Source: Brugia malayi
Lineage: Eukaryota > Nematoda > Chromadorea > Rhabditida > Onchocercidae
Direction of reading: 5' to 3'
DNA length: 64,000 bases
Assembly: GCF_000002995.4 (NCBI RefSeq)
Contig: NW_025062479.1
Span: 15,744,721 to 15,808,720 of the forward strand
This document shows, one piece after another, positions 1 through 14,363 of the stretch. Each line of letters opens with the position of its first letter. Position 1 is the stretch's first letter. The notes below the pieces were generated by a model. That model did not search any database, had not been told where the DNA came from, and saw nothing but the letters and a program-made list of their open reading frames with translations. The position numbers and the translations under genes are program-made.

Positions 1-656
1 TCTTCTTTGATCTCTTTATGACAGCCGGCTCAATTATGAGATGAATGATGATAATAATGAATGATAATAATAAGTGATTGATGAAAATAGGCTATTTGGA
101 AGGATGATTATTGTAAGATGAAAGATAGGTTCAAAAGATTTATTATTGTAGAATGAAATAATTATATATTTATTGATGAATGATGAAATTACTTAAAACT
201 TTGAAAAGGAATTTATTTGAAATTGATATCGGAGAAAAATTCTTTTAATCAATTTACTAGATAATTGGCAAAAAAAATGCATTCATTATCGTGAATGATA
301 AAAGACAAATGGAGAAAGTGAAGTACAATAATTTGAAAATCATTAAATGGGGAAATATGCAATGATGATAATTTCCAAAAATTTTTTTTTGCTTTTCAAA
401 TTCAAGTATATTGAAATTTAAATTTAATAAAGATATCTTACGAAATGACAATTACTGCCAAACAAAAAGAAAAAGCCATTAATTTTAAATTTAATTATAT
501 TAAATGTATTATAACTAGCAAATTCAAAAAAAAAAAAAAAAATGCACATAGCATATGCTATACTACAATATTATTTGCATATTACTATCATTTATTTCCT
601 TTCTTAAATACTAAGGAAATTCTTTAACACATAAATACGAATAACAATTAACAACA

Positions 657-712
657 TTCACGTATATTTGACGTTCAACGTGATTATACGTGAACGTTTA
701 ACGCGTTCACAC
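657..712. promoter_or_regulatory. Nested palindromes with ACGT cores
   Basis: Arms TTCACGTATA (657-666) and TATACGTGAA (685-694) enclose the odd palindrome ACGTTCAACGT (671-681). GTGAACG...CGTTCAC then follows with a 7-base loop (690-710). Five ACGT cores lie within about 45 bases of otherwise CpG-poor DNA. Possible bZIP/bHLH-type binding cluster; function is inference. Confidence 0.4.
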
Positions 713-3700
713 GAATATATTAATAAATTCTAGTAAGAAATGATTATATTATGATTTTATAAGATACGAATTAGCATTTAACAATGTCAATATACCGCAG
801 AAAAAGTCGATTCTAATTAAGTTTTGCAAGCAAAAAGAAAATTTCAGTTTCAGTCAAATTCCATAATGTATTTACAACATTTTTGCTAAATTTATAAAAT
901 CTAAAATTATTTCGTATAATATACCATCTAATAGAGATATTTTAGTTGAAATAAAAATTTTTTATGTATGACTTCACAAAGTCAAATTAATTAAATTCTT
1001 CAATTGAACTAACTTCATTAGCCAAACTCTTTCTTTTTTTCTAATTTAATAAATTTTACCTTTTTTATCACTTAATGTTAAGCAATTTTACTTCTAAATT
1101 TTTGAATTAGTTATTCAGTTATATGCCGAAAAGTGTTTTTTTCTGGATACAAATTTATCTGTAATTAAAAATTATTACGAAATGTAATTTCACAGTATAT
1201 TCCAGACATCCAGACATTTTTTTAATAAATCGTCATTTTATTAATAATTCAATGATTCTTCTTTCTTTCTTTAGCGGCTTAATATTTAAGCATTCTTTAC
1301 ACAATAAGATACCAGAAGCATTTATCATACAATAACAATAAGGTACCGAAATAGTTCCCCACAATTTTTAATCGATCATCCAATTTTTACCACACACAAT
1401 ATACATTAATAAAAAAAAACCTTTAAAAAAAACTCCGAACCTTCCTTTGTATTCAGAATCTCTTCCGCTCAGTTCCATTTTATGCAGCTTTATAACTCTT
1501 TCTTTTTTCTTTTTTTTAAATTATAGCATTGTAAAATTACAAAAAAAAGAAATGAAAAAAAAAATAATTAAAAAATTAATGAATTGTTGATATATTGTAA
1601 CAGTCTATTTTTAATTAATATAAAAATTGCTAATTTAATTAAATGCAAGATAAATGCCTAAGCCAATATTTTGCCCTTTTTGTAATATTTCTTAATAAAT
1701 TTCTATTTCTTCCTTAAAACTAACCTTCTTCAATTTTTATTTTATTTGAATTGTTTATTGTAAAAGTAATTTCTTCTTTCCTTTTTTATTCTGTTTTTTG
1801 GCTACAAATAAATACATTAGAAAGTTTAATCAATATGTTATCTGAAATTACTATTTCTAAATGACTTAAATATGGCTATTTCAGTCCTTTAGCTATGAGT
1901 GATGTTTGAAATATTGGTCTTGCCTAATTAATTTAGAGGATATTTTCCACTCTGCTTATTTACTATCCGATCTTTTACTGTATTTTTGTTATCAAATTGT
2001 TAATCAAATTACGTTGGCCAAAAAATTTTCGACCAAATTTGCCAATCAAATAGACAAAAACATCAAAGAATTGCATAATAATAGAAATTTCCAAATTTAG
2101 AAATGAAAATTTATCTGAAAAAATTGAACCACATAATTTGAAATGGTTAGTAATATTGAAATTAATCGTTTAAGGGTTAGTAACTGTATCAAACTGAAAT
2201 AACTGTATCAAAATGAAATGATAATATCGAATATTTTAAGTAATTATATTATTATTATTCTCAAAATTACATATTTATTACTGTAATCATAAAATTTTCA
2301 CACATGATTCATTTGCATAATTATCTTACTCTTTTGAAATTTTTTAATATTAAATTTTTAACTGATAAATGTATTGAAATATAATTGTAAAATAAAAATT
2401 CATCTAATCAAATAATTCATTTATTTTTTTTTCTTCATTTTTCTTTTTCTTATTTATTTTACAATCATATTTTTTCTGTTTTTTCATTCATTTCTTTCTT
2501 CCCTTTAAAAATTTATTTCATAATTTATAAAATTATAATTGAATATAATGGTAGATGCTAAAAATACGATAAAAATAAAATTATTGTTTACATGAAATTA
2601 TAGTAAAAATTAGCCTTTAGCATTAGTCAATTAGATACGGATGCATAAATTGAGTGGTAGCAACATGTGTGATGTTGATTATATGGTATTTTCAGTAATC
2701 GCATTACTACTTACCATCTCAATTTAATTTTATCTCATTTATCATTAACTCTCTTTCACTTCTTCCAATCATTATATCTCTCTGTTATTTTAATTTATCA
2801 TTTATTTACATAATTTTTTTTCATTTGATTATTATTTATTGAAAATTATAAATTATTTATTTCATTTCTAATTATTCTTGTCATATTTATGCCATTTTAT
2901 TTATGCCAAAAAAAGGGGAGACATTAAAACATAATTCAATGGATAATATTTAATAAAATAAAAAATTTTATAAATGAATAATTTTCACCAATTCGGTAGT
3001 ATAATTTTTATAAATAATGTTTATTTAAAAAGCAAAAAAAAAGAACAAAATTTTTTATAATTTAAAGAAGAAAAGAAGAAAAGCAAGGATTAAAGTTAGC
3101 ATTAAGATGAGTATTTGAGTTTAATGTTTTCTTTTGTTTTTTTTTTTTTTTTCCTTTTATATTTTTAATTTTCAGCAGTTATATTTATAGTCTTCCAAAT
3201 TTTAGTTCAGTTTTTTTTCTTTTTTTTGACTTTCCATTTGCAATCTAACGAAACTATGGTGATAATCTATGAGATAATTTATTCTTTTATATCAATTGAT
3301 AATGCTCATATGAGCAAAGCAAAGAAAAGAAAAAATTTTACGATCGCAAACAATGTGATATTGAATAGCACTAAAGAAAATTTGATGATATCCATTGATG
3401 AAAGAAACGATCGACCTTATCTCAACAAATCTTTATGCTATCATAAATTTTTACAACACCTTGGGAAATGAGAAATTTAATTAAATCAAAGGTAGATTTA
3501 ACAATTAAAGAAGGAAAAAAAAAGGAAAGGAAGAAAGAAAATTATAGCTATTATATACACATATATTTTGATTCATTCCTAATCCGAAAAAAAGTGAGAT
3601 AATCATGTAAGTTTTGGATTTCTTTTTGATCTTGATAGTTTAAAATACAAAATTGATGATATTTTTTTGATATAATTTAGTCATTTTTTTTTATTCAGTC

Positions 3701-3887
3701 CTATTTCTTCAAACAATTGTTAATTTTTTTTTTTAATTTCCACATTTTTTAAAAAGAAGTGAAGAAAAAAAAATTTTCTCCCTCTTTTTAAAACAAATAA
3801 GTGATGAGCAAAATGGAAAAAAAATCGAGAGAGAAAGAGAGGAAGAGTGGAGGACAGAGAAAGAAAAATTGAGATACTTAAGATGAA

Positions 3888-4319
3888 TTTGTATACGGTT
3901 AAGATTGATTAGTATTTGTGTATAATGTATATATGAATGTAATTTGATCTAATCTGCAAACGATATGTATGCATTTGAAGAGGTACCGGAATGGTTATAC
4001 CGGTGAGAAAATGGTAGTAAAGGTAGTAGTAATAATGGTACCATTATGTACTACTTATTTTCGACAACATAATTGCCACTCCTTATGGTATACAGTAGTA
4101 ATCTAATATGGTAACAGTGAAGATTAGTGGTGGAGACTATATTTTCCAGCTGGTACATTATAAAAGGTAGCTTACTGATTGAGAGTTCTCAGATGTAAGG
4201 TAGCTTACTGATTGAGAGTTCTCAGATGTAAGGTAGCTTACTGATTGAGAGTTCTCAGATGTACGGGGTTTGTATACGGTTAAGATTGATTAGTATTTGT
4301 GTATAATGTATATATGAAT
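3888..4319. repeat. 51-bp direct repeat pair enclosing about 330 bp
   Basis: A 51-base segment beginning TTTGTATACGGTTAAGATTG occurs identically at 3888-3938 and 4269-4319. Between the copies the DNA is less A+T rich than its surroundings and contains the 33-bp tandem array immediately before the second copy. Confidence 0.85.
4164..4262. repeat. 33-bp tandem repeat, 3 identical copies
   Basis: The unit starts AAGGTAGCTTACTGATTGAG and ends AGTTCTCAGATGT. Copies at 4164-4196, 4197-4229 and 4230-4262 are identical. A TATAAAAGG sequence (4159-4167) overlaps the start of the first copy. There are no spacers, so this is not a CRISPR array. Confidence 0.95.
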
Positions 4320-5481
4320 CTTACAAGATATACTCTTACAAGAAGATAACTCTTACAAGATAGTTTATTAAGTGATGATAATCCTCAAATAACAAGCAGT
4401 TAATACCAGTAGACAATCATATAATTTATACCCAATGATAATAATTATTATCAAATAGTTTATATCGGATGATGATCAAAATTTAATCGCTTCATGATTG
4501 GAAGGAAATTACTAATTATGGAATAACTGAGCCAAGAAACATTCATGGAGTTAAAAAGTTCATTTAAAAATGTTTAATCATTTTGAGATTCAAGCAATTT
4601 CCAATTGCTTATCATTTGCAATTAGTAAGACGGGAAATGAAATTAAAATTGATAAATTAATGAATGAGTAAGTGTGGGCTAATCTTTTCAAATCTTTTGT
4701 TTTTTTTTTTTTTTTTTTTACATATTATTTTCGATAAATGATAGAAGAAAAAAAAAAAACTTAAAAAGTGTATCTAAAAAAATTTTCCTTTGTGAAATTT
4801 AATGTAACAGCAAATCATTAAGCAATTAATTAAATTAATTCAGTCATTCTGTCTTTCTTGCTAGAAATTTTTGGATCAAATAATCAAATTTAACATTAAT
4901 TATCATGTTAAGCGTGAATAATGATCGAATTTCTGCCGGAAATTTTACGATCAAATTAGCAAATTTGAATTTATTGCCCCATAACTCTCATTTTGTCTTT
5001 TTAATAAAATTTGTTACCAAACATAATGTAAAACCGAGCAGATGATGAATATACAATGTTTTTAGAAGATATTCTCTCTTTCTCTTTTTTCATCGTAACT
5101 TTCTTTTTTGCCTTTTCTGTTTGTCTGCCACTTTTTCCTTCTAGCACTTCTTTTCATGTTGAATTATTTTATTCAAATAAAAAAAAAAAATTTTTTTCAA
5201 CATTTTCTTCTTTTCTCCTTTTTCTTTTCTATTCGTCTTTTGTCTTCGTTTTTTCTTTGTTATTTTATTTTATTTATTTATTTATTTTTTTTTTTTTGAC
5301 TTTATTTTTTTGAGCCAAATTGTTCTTTGAATCATTGCACATTGTGTTTCTCTTTCCGTTTTTATACTAAGCTAATGAGATATTGTTACCAAAAATAGTA
5401 GTAATAATAATAAAAGTGATTTTGAAGTGATTGAGGGGAAAAAGGTTGGGTAAATGAGGTAAGACTGATGGGTAAAAGTGT

Positions 5482-5483
<2 letters not shown>

Positions 5484-5512
<29 letters not shown>
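5484..5512. repeat. (AC)n microsatellite
   Basis: About 14 uninterrupted AC units. It creates meaningless Thr-His or Cys-Val frames on both strands. Confidence 0.95.
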
Positions 5513-5514
<2 letters not shown>

Positions 5515-5929
5515 TGTCTATATGTTACAGAGCTTATTTTGGCCAAGTGGGAAGAGAAGGGTGTAAATTGAATAAATGCAACAGGCTGAAGCGCACTTCC
5601 GCCTTGCTTTGCGCCTTTTACTTCATCTTCATCTTCCTTCCTTCCTCTTTCACTCAAATAAATTCAAAGTCAATCATCGACCAATGATTGTGTTTGTAGT
5701 AATTACACAATTTTAATGCTTTAATATTGGAATTATGACATAATTTTCAATATATTTACAAAAGATTGTAATTAAATTTGATATAGTAAAACTTAAATGT
5801 TCATAAAATCTGTAATTAAATCTCTTGAAAAATAAATTTAATTGATGAAAATTAATCGATGATTTCAATTTCTTCTATACTTTATTCTTTATGATTTGGC
5901 AATTTAGATGTCGTTCCATTACATTGCAG

Positions 5930-6058
5930 TTTGATAAAATATAAGGGAAAACCGGAAATATCTCAAGCTAAACTTTATAAAATATAAAGGGAAACCGGAA
6001 AACATTTTACTGAAACTTTATAAAATATAGAGGAAGACCGCAAAACCAAAAAGATTTC
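5930..6058. repeat. 43-bp imperfect tandem repeat, 3 copies
   Basis: Copies begin near 5930, 5974 and 6017 with TTTGATAAAATATAAGGG, TTTATAAAATATAAAGGG and TTTATAAAATATAGAGG. Each continues into ACCGGAAA or ACCGCAAA. They are separated by 43-44 bases and diverge towards the third copy. Confidence 0.8.
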
Positions 6059-8571
6059 ACCAGGTAAGTTAATAATCGTTTTTTGCTTCATTATTTACTT
6101 CTTATACAATATACTTACTATTTCCTCAAAGTAATCATTCACTCTGCCTAATCAACAATATTAATAATTACCCGAGATTAATTAGAGAATAATAAATAAT
6201 CAACCAATATTAATTAAGGATTTCCTTTTCTTTTTCTCCCTCTCTCTATAACAAATAAAAATATTCATTTATAGAATGAAGAAAAGAAATTTCTATATGA
6301 GTTAGTAAAATACATTAAAAAGTACTTAAATTTTTACACATATCACAATGCAATAGAATGATTTCAGAAAAAGAAAAGAAAAGAAAAAATTTTTTTAATT
6401 TTTTTAAAATTTGTTTTAAATTTAAACAAATTTTATTTTTGATCTTTTTTTATGTTAAATTACATCATTTTCCTCTTTTTTTCCTCTCTCTCTCTCTTTC
6501 TAAACTCTTTTTATAAAACTAAATTTCCAAAATAATTAATAATTCCATTCTTTATTTATCCTATTGGAAAAATTATTTTGAAATAGAAGCATTTGAATGG
6601 GAAGCAAAAACCGGAAATGAATTTAAATACATTTTCCCCAAAATGTAAGTTGTAAATTGGAGAACTGATTGCGATATATAAAATTTTGTTTAGCAAACAC
6701 AAATATATAAATACATATATATTTATATATACATATGTATTTATATATGCTTTTATGCAAATTTAATGGATCAATGAATTCAACTGATATTAACAAACTA
6801 AAAGCTTGTTTATTGTATAGCGCAAAGATAAATTGAGCTTTTTACTTAGCTTCAATGAACAGTAAAATTGAATAATATAATAATACCATTGGATGTTATC
6901 AAAGTAAGTTATTTTTTGACATATTCGGATTACATAAACCGGATATGCAGATGATGAATGTAGAGCATATTTTCGAAAATTGGAAATATGAAAAATGATT
7001 TTGCAAATTTGAACGGATAATAACAATATCTATCGTCTGCTTTTTACCTTTCTCTCTCCGTTATGGATTCATTAATTGAATTATATGTTTCTCTTTCTCA
7101 TCGGTTCATTAATTGAATTATTTGATTAAATTTTCCTAATGAATTTAAAATGAAATTTCAATGGTTGATTACATTGCATAATAAATGTTAACTTTCTTTT
7201 AATTAGCATTTTTATTTGTTATCATTTTTAAAAACAATAAAAAAATAAAGAAAAAAAAAGAAAGGGAAAAACAGAAAGACATTATAAGAAAACAGCAGTA
7301 TTAATTAATTAATATCCAAATTGTACCAATGACTTTTGCTGCAATCTATTTTAAGAATAAATCAATTCATAATGGTAAAAAAGTAAAACAGTTTTGAAAT
7401 ACAATAAAAACAAAAGTCTTTTAAAATTTATAAAAAAAATTTACAATGAATTTCCTTATTATTTCATTTGAATTATTATACATTTTCATTGTTTTATTCA
7501 AACAAAATTTTGATAAAAGATTTGCATCTATTTTCATCTCCAATAAATTATCATTTAATTAATATACAAATTCAATGCAAAATTATTTTCACACGATATG
7601 TCACATAGTGAATTATTACAAAGTGTTAAAAAATGTTGTGCAACAAAAAGCAAAGTGATAAATTGTTGTCAATGAAAAAATGATAAATTAGTGACAATGC
7701 CGAATGAGAAAAGAATGGATTTGTGTTACATTGGTACATGTTGATTTATGAAACAATTTGCTTTTCCATTATGTTTAATAAATTTAAAAAAAGGTGCAAA
7801 GTTCAAATTCCTTTCCTTTTCTACTTCATTTTGTTGAAATTTAAATAAATTAATTGAGAATGATCTCATTATTTTAATACAAAGGAAGAAGAAAAATTAT
7901 TTCTGCATAAAAACTTTATCAATTTGATTAATACTAATAAACTGGAAATAATGAAATTCATTTCAATGATTTTCAATCAGATTTTAAATTAGACTGCAAT
8001 AATAGCATAAAAAAATTGTTTAGATTTATTTAAAAAAACAAAAAAAGTACATTTCTTAAAACCTTTCATTCCTTTTTTTTGTTCCTTTAACAAACTTTAA
8101 AATGGGAAAAACAAACAATGAATTTTCGCCAATAATTGATTAATATTTAGAATGATATGAAATATTTGATATGAAATTCATTTATTTCTTTTTCTCATAC
8201 TCCAACCCAATTTTTTATATTTCTCAAAAAATATCAAAAATCTTTCAGTATTTTTTCTTTTTCTTTTCATAAACAAACATTTCAAAAAAAAAAATTTTTT
8301 TTGTCTATATTTAATTAAAAAAATGCATCCTTATCAATAATTTGATAATTAAATTCATACAAAGATTCTTTTTCATGTTAAAACTTAATTTCTAAAATTT
8401 TTATAATAATATTAATTTCATCATTAGCATAATTAGTAATTACTATTTATGGAAGAAAGCCTTTTATGAACAATTAAAAAAAATGTATACACGAAGATGT
8501 TGCATCATCAAAAGGTAACGAAGTGATTACAATGGTAATTTATCGGTACTTTTATGATGTTATGAGGTGAC

Positions 8572-8588
8572 AAATGAGTCATTTGCAT
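8572..8588. promoter_or_regulatory. AP-1-like palindrome fused to an octamer site
   Basis: AAATGAGTCATTT is a perfect odd palindrome containing the AP-1 core TGAGTCA. It overlaps ATTTGCAT, the POU octamer. Motif identity is seen directly; regulatory use is a guess. Confidence 0.3.
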
Positions 8589-11500
8589 CCGACAGTGAGT
8601 TGACACTACCATTCCGCATAAAGTAATCCATCGTATTATCCATCGATCATCCATCATTTTCGAAATCTTTCTTTCTTCATTTTTACTATCTTAAATTTAT
8701 TTTATGGATAATAACATCAGCACTAATCAGTCATAATAATACCACCTACTGTTTTTCTTTTTTTCTTTTTTTTCTCGCTCTCTTTTTTTATTCCTCAATA
8801 ATACCTATCTTATGATAATAAAAAATTTCATTTGCATTTAATGAACATTTATTTTTTATCGAATTAAATTATATATTTTTTTTATTAGGTGAATTTTTAA
8901 CAAATAATAATAATAATTTCATCATTAACATAATTAGTGATTACTATATGAAGATAGCTTTTTATGAAACAATAAAGTCATTTAATATGATAATAGAATT
9001 TTTTTATTTTACATACAAAAAAATTGGAATTAATTTTTTAGAATTATCACATATAAATGAAACAAATTATTAATATGCTTTATTAATACTATCATAAGTA
9101 CATCACTCATTCAAACTTTAGCAAACAGAAGAATAATTTATTTACTTTTCGGATTTTAACTTTATATCCTTTCTTTTATCCACTGCTTTTAATCTTGCAT
9201 TGCTTTTTATTTTTCCTTGGCTTACATATAATTACATTTCTTTTTCTCTCTTTTTTTGATGTTTTCTTAATCAAAGTTCAAAGATTATAGAACGCACTTA
9301 CTGAAAATGCAAGTTTTTTTTCTTGCCTTCAACAGTCTTTATTTGATAAAATACTGCAAATTTGTTACAACAAGTTATTTGTTCAATTATAATTCAGTTT
9401 ATTTAATTAAATTATTTCAGAAATAGCATTTTAAATGTACTTTTATTTTTCATTATGTAAAAATTAGTCGAGCAGTAGATGTTGCGATATTAGTGATAAT
9501 TCGACTAAATATTTGCATGAATTTTTAGTATATTTTATTATACTGTTATCATCAGGAGAAGCAATAATTGTGTAAAAATTTTAATTTAAAAATTTGAAAA
9601 TGCGATATTCACATTTATTTTCTTTTTTTTTAATTAAAAGATTCATTTATTAGAATTTGTACTTTCTTTCGATGACCTGTAATTTTTAAACTTTATATTG
9701 CAGTCTTTTCCATTTTTAACTATTTTGATATATCAAATAGTTTTCACAAAAATTTGAAGATACATATTAATTAATTACTCGTATCAGAATATTTGAATAT
9801 ACATTCAATTTGATATTTTAAATTAAAAACCTCATGAAAATAAATTTTTAGCACTTTTTTTCCTCCTTCTATATCATATCATACAATTAGTGATATCATT
9901 GCATTATCAATTCTTCCTTCTTTCTTTCGTTCATTTGTAATTTGCAACACTGCATACAAATATTAAAATATTGTTTATTTGGAAAAAGGAAGATTTTTAA
10001 ATTTCTAATTTTGTTTTCCTTCTTCCCCACTAAATATTAACATATATATTTATGCGCATACAAGAAGAGGTAATTGCATTTCACCAGAAGAAATTGCAGG
10101 AAGGAAAAAATGAAATGTTTACAGCCTGAATTAATCAGCTTCATTTGCTACGCTCATCTTCCTCCTTCAATAATTAGGCATTCAACAAAAAACCTTTCCT
10201 TCAATTAATCTTTTTCCAATTTATCATTACTATTACTTGTATTGTTATTATTATTGCTATTGTTATAATGTCATTTATTATTATTATTATTGCTGTTGCC
10301 GAATTATTATTAATGAATTACAGTTATATTTCATCAGGATTGCCTATCCCTCGACACATTATCATTTAAATCATTCATGCAGTTATTGTTGATGATAATA
10401 GCTGCTTTGAATAAAAATAAAAACATATATAAACAGTTTCATCAACAAATCAGGTTTCCCGGAATAATTATTCATTTAAAATGAAAAAAAAAAAAAAAAA
10501 AAAAAAAACATTTGCACGATTGCTAAATGCAAGGGAGAAACGTAAAAACAAATTATTTCCATAACGAATTTCTTTTTTTTTTTGTATTTCTTTACTATTT
10601 TATTGATAAAATCTTATTAAAATAGCAAATTCATAAGAATTAATGAAAAAAATCGAATTTTTTTTTATTTCTTATTTTTATCATTCTTTTTTTCCACTTT
10701 TTAACTTCTCTTTTATATTTATTGTTTTCATCCATTGTTATATCAGAGGCATATAATTTCTCGTTTGCAAATCTAACAGCGATTATATCCATCACCACTA
10801 ATTATCTTATCATCTGCCACTTTATTAGTAAGAGAAATATATTATCTAATTTATCGAATTATATTCAGTTCATTACAATCAAACTATATTCACAGAATAT
10901 TTCACAGTGCAAAATAAGCTTACATATTCGTATATATCATTCATCAAGATAACATTAATTGAAATTTCACTCTATAATTAATTAATTAATACCTGGTAGT
11001 GATAGTGCAGTAATGCTACACTTCATGAATGACATCGAAAAATTCTCTTATTCTTTTTTCAAATCCATCCCATCATTTTCTGTTATATTTTTTAGCATTT
11101 AATAAATTAAGATTTGTCAGTTTGATAATTATAATCTTTTAAATTAAGCCATCGGCCATCATTATTGGAACATTATTATTCAGTAGTTTCAACATATTCA
11201 AATTATAATAATTAGTATATTTATTCTGAACAAGTGACATTTAATGAATTGATGACATTTTCATGTTAATGAATCACAATCAGCGAAATATTATTCTTTG
11301 TAATCTTTTAAAATTGTCATCATTTTAAAGCAGACAAATTTTTCCAAATAATATTACCAGTTAGATTAATGAAATACAAATTATTTTTCTTCCTATAAAT
11401 TTAAACTTCTAAAATTAATAATTGAAATTTGCATCCTCTTTTTTTACAAATAATAGCAAGAAAAGTTTAAAAGGACTGAAACAATAGAAAAAGAAAAATA

Positions 11501-14363
11501 ATAACTAAAAAGCTTTTAAGATTTAAAAATTTGCACTTTTCTTCCCTATCCATTATTAATTGAAAAGCTACAAAAACAATTTTAAAAAGAAGGAAACGAA
11601 AAAAGAAAATCTTCCAGCGATGATGCCATTTTGTCAACTCAATGTTGTGATCATTGAAAAAGTTGAAAGATTAAAAAAATTTCATTTCTTCTTTTCCACC
11701 CTTTTTTTGATCCAATTAATAATCCAATAGAAATTGTTTTACAAGATAATAATAATGAAATGAATTTTTGTTTATAAAATGTCAGATAGTTTCAAGCATT
11801 TTAATTTTTCAGCCAAACAATTCACCGTAAAGACGTCATTGACTGCTTCAATCGCTAATAACTTTAATTTAATTTTAACAAAATTGCTAAATTTAGTTTA
11901 AAAGTAAACATTTATCTTTGTATGTGTATGTATATTTTTGAAGTGATTTAAAATTGTACTTTTAATTAATTTAATTTAGTCATACAGGCATAAAAGATGC
12001 CTGTTCCTTATATCTACAGATTATACTTTCCAGTACAATAAAAATTTAGCTATTAATATGGCAACAATAATTGTTATCACTATTTTTTAATATATATTAC
12101 TTTTTAATATATAATTGCCATCATCATTTTCTAATATATATTACTTGTTATCATCATTTTAATAAAATATCGAAAAAAGTAAATAGCAAATAGAAATAAA
12201 AAATAAATAAATAGAAATGAAAAATAAATTTAAAAAAAATAAAAAAATACAGCGTAAAATGATATATATAATTGTTATGAGACAATAAGAATTATTTGCT
12301 TTGTAAAAGAATAATATTTAATAAGAATTAAAAAGGATATAATACGATTAATTCATTAAAATATTGCAAAAAACGATAAGAAGAAAAAGCTATCAACTGT
12401 AGATGCAATAATTGCACCTACATTATTAAGTTATGTCAAAGATCATTAAAACAAAATAAAAAAAAAATGAAGAAAAAAAATTCCATTTCAATTTCAAATT
12501 TATAATTCTATACTTATCATACTAAGCTAATACAGCAGTTATAGAATGATAATGAATTCAGTGATATTTCTTGATACATATTATTACGTACGTACACGTT
12601 TACGTCTAAATGTATTGTCTAACTCAAACATTACGTTATAGAGCAAAGAAGAAATATGCAGAAGAAAGATTTTGGAATGATTTGTAATGAAGTAGGTTAT
12701 AAAAATATTTAAAACATTATAAAAATAAATGAAAAGTTAATATCATACTTTAATAGGAATTTAAAATTAGTTTTAAAAAATTGGTTTTTTTAAATATTCT
12801 AAACTATTGTTGTTTCACTATCGTTTACTTTTCTGTTATGGAAAAGAAAGAAAGGAAGAAACACCCTTACATTTCTCATATTATTCATATAATTTTTTAA
12901 ACAATTTCTTTAAAGAAAAGGAAAAGAAAGAAGAAACAAATTTAAATTCCAAAAATCTCATTTGAAATTTTTTCTTCCTTTAACCTAAACATTTTAAAAA
13001 TTCAATTATAAAATCAAATTTCATAATGACATTTCCTTTTTGTTTGTTTGTATGAGTTATAAGTGAAAAATTATGATAGAATAATACAATACAATGATTG
13101 ATATGATTGAAAAAAAAAGAAAAGAAAAATAAAACAGAAAATGTCATCAGTAAAGAAAAAAAAAATGGAGAAAATGAGTGGAAGAAAATTTGTCAATTTT
13201 TCAATATTGATTACATGTTGTTTACAGTTTTTCTTTTTTTTGTTAACAATATAATACAGCTGGAGGGGGGGGGAGGGAAAAAAAAATTAAAATTAATCCT
13301 AATTCAAAATGACACAATGATATTTAAGACAAAAAGTAAAAAACATTCCACAAATTAGCACTAAAGTATATTATAGTAATTAATATAATAATTAGATTCA
13401 TATGAACTCAACAGCAAATATGTTAAATTATATTAAATTGATTTGTTTTGTAAGTAAAGAGAAAAAAAAAGATTTAATTTTAATTGATAATAAATCCATT
13501 TAAAGTTTTATTAGTAGTTTGAAAATGAATTGACATTATTCATACTAATCATAATAACGCCTCTGTTATTATCATAATTTTAGAACTTTCTAAATAAATT
13601 CATTATATATTCATTGATAAATTTTGTGTATATGTATAAGACATTTGTGCTTATCCAAATCATATTATGCGCACAATCGATTATGTACAAGTACATAAAT
13701 ATAAAAATTTGGATCAATTATCAGGATTACTTTGTTGAAAATAATACAGAAAATAAAACAGAATGTAAAATCTTAAATGAATTAAAATTTTTTTTCCTTT
13801 CTTTAAAAAAAAAAAACTAAGAATTAATTTCGAACACTATCAAATAAACCAAATAATCAGTTTGTATTGAAACGAATAATTAATTTAATAATTTATCACA
13901 TCTTTTTTGTAGAAAATATTTTTGTAAACTTTGCTCATAATTTTTAAGTGAAATTTCATTTAATTTAAAAAGAAAAAAATGATTTTTACTAACAGCTGTG
14001 CAACTTTTCTTTTTTCTTTGGTACCAAAAACTTAAAATTAGACGAAGAGAAATCATCATATCACTCATCCACTTTACCATCTGTTCAGTTCAGTTAAAAG
14101 ATTATTAATGGTACTAAAGAATCAAAAAAAAGATACATAAGAACCTGAAATGAGTAAAAAGGAATACATTTGTTGTTATAAAATATACGGTATTACTGCT
14201 TAAAAAAAAATAAGGATGTTAAGCTTGAAGTGGAACTTTAAAAAAGATACCGCAAATGATGATATGTTCTTACCCGCATTATACCCATTTCTTTTCATTA
14301 CCCATCTTCTTCACTTTTCCTCTCTATGTTAAGCTTTCACTCAAACATTTCAACCTCCAGCCT

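Noticed and set aside
4164..4262. Repeat array considered as CRISPR
   Set aside because: Copies are directly adjacent with no spacers, and the DNA is eukaryotic.
5367..5687. 96-codon minus-strand and 69-codon plus-strand frames
   Set aside because: Both span the (AC)n repeat; flanks show no family resemblance or splice-supported extension.
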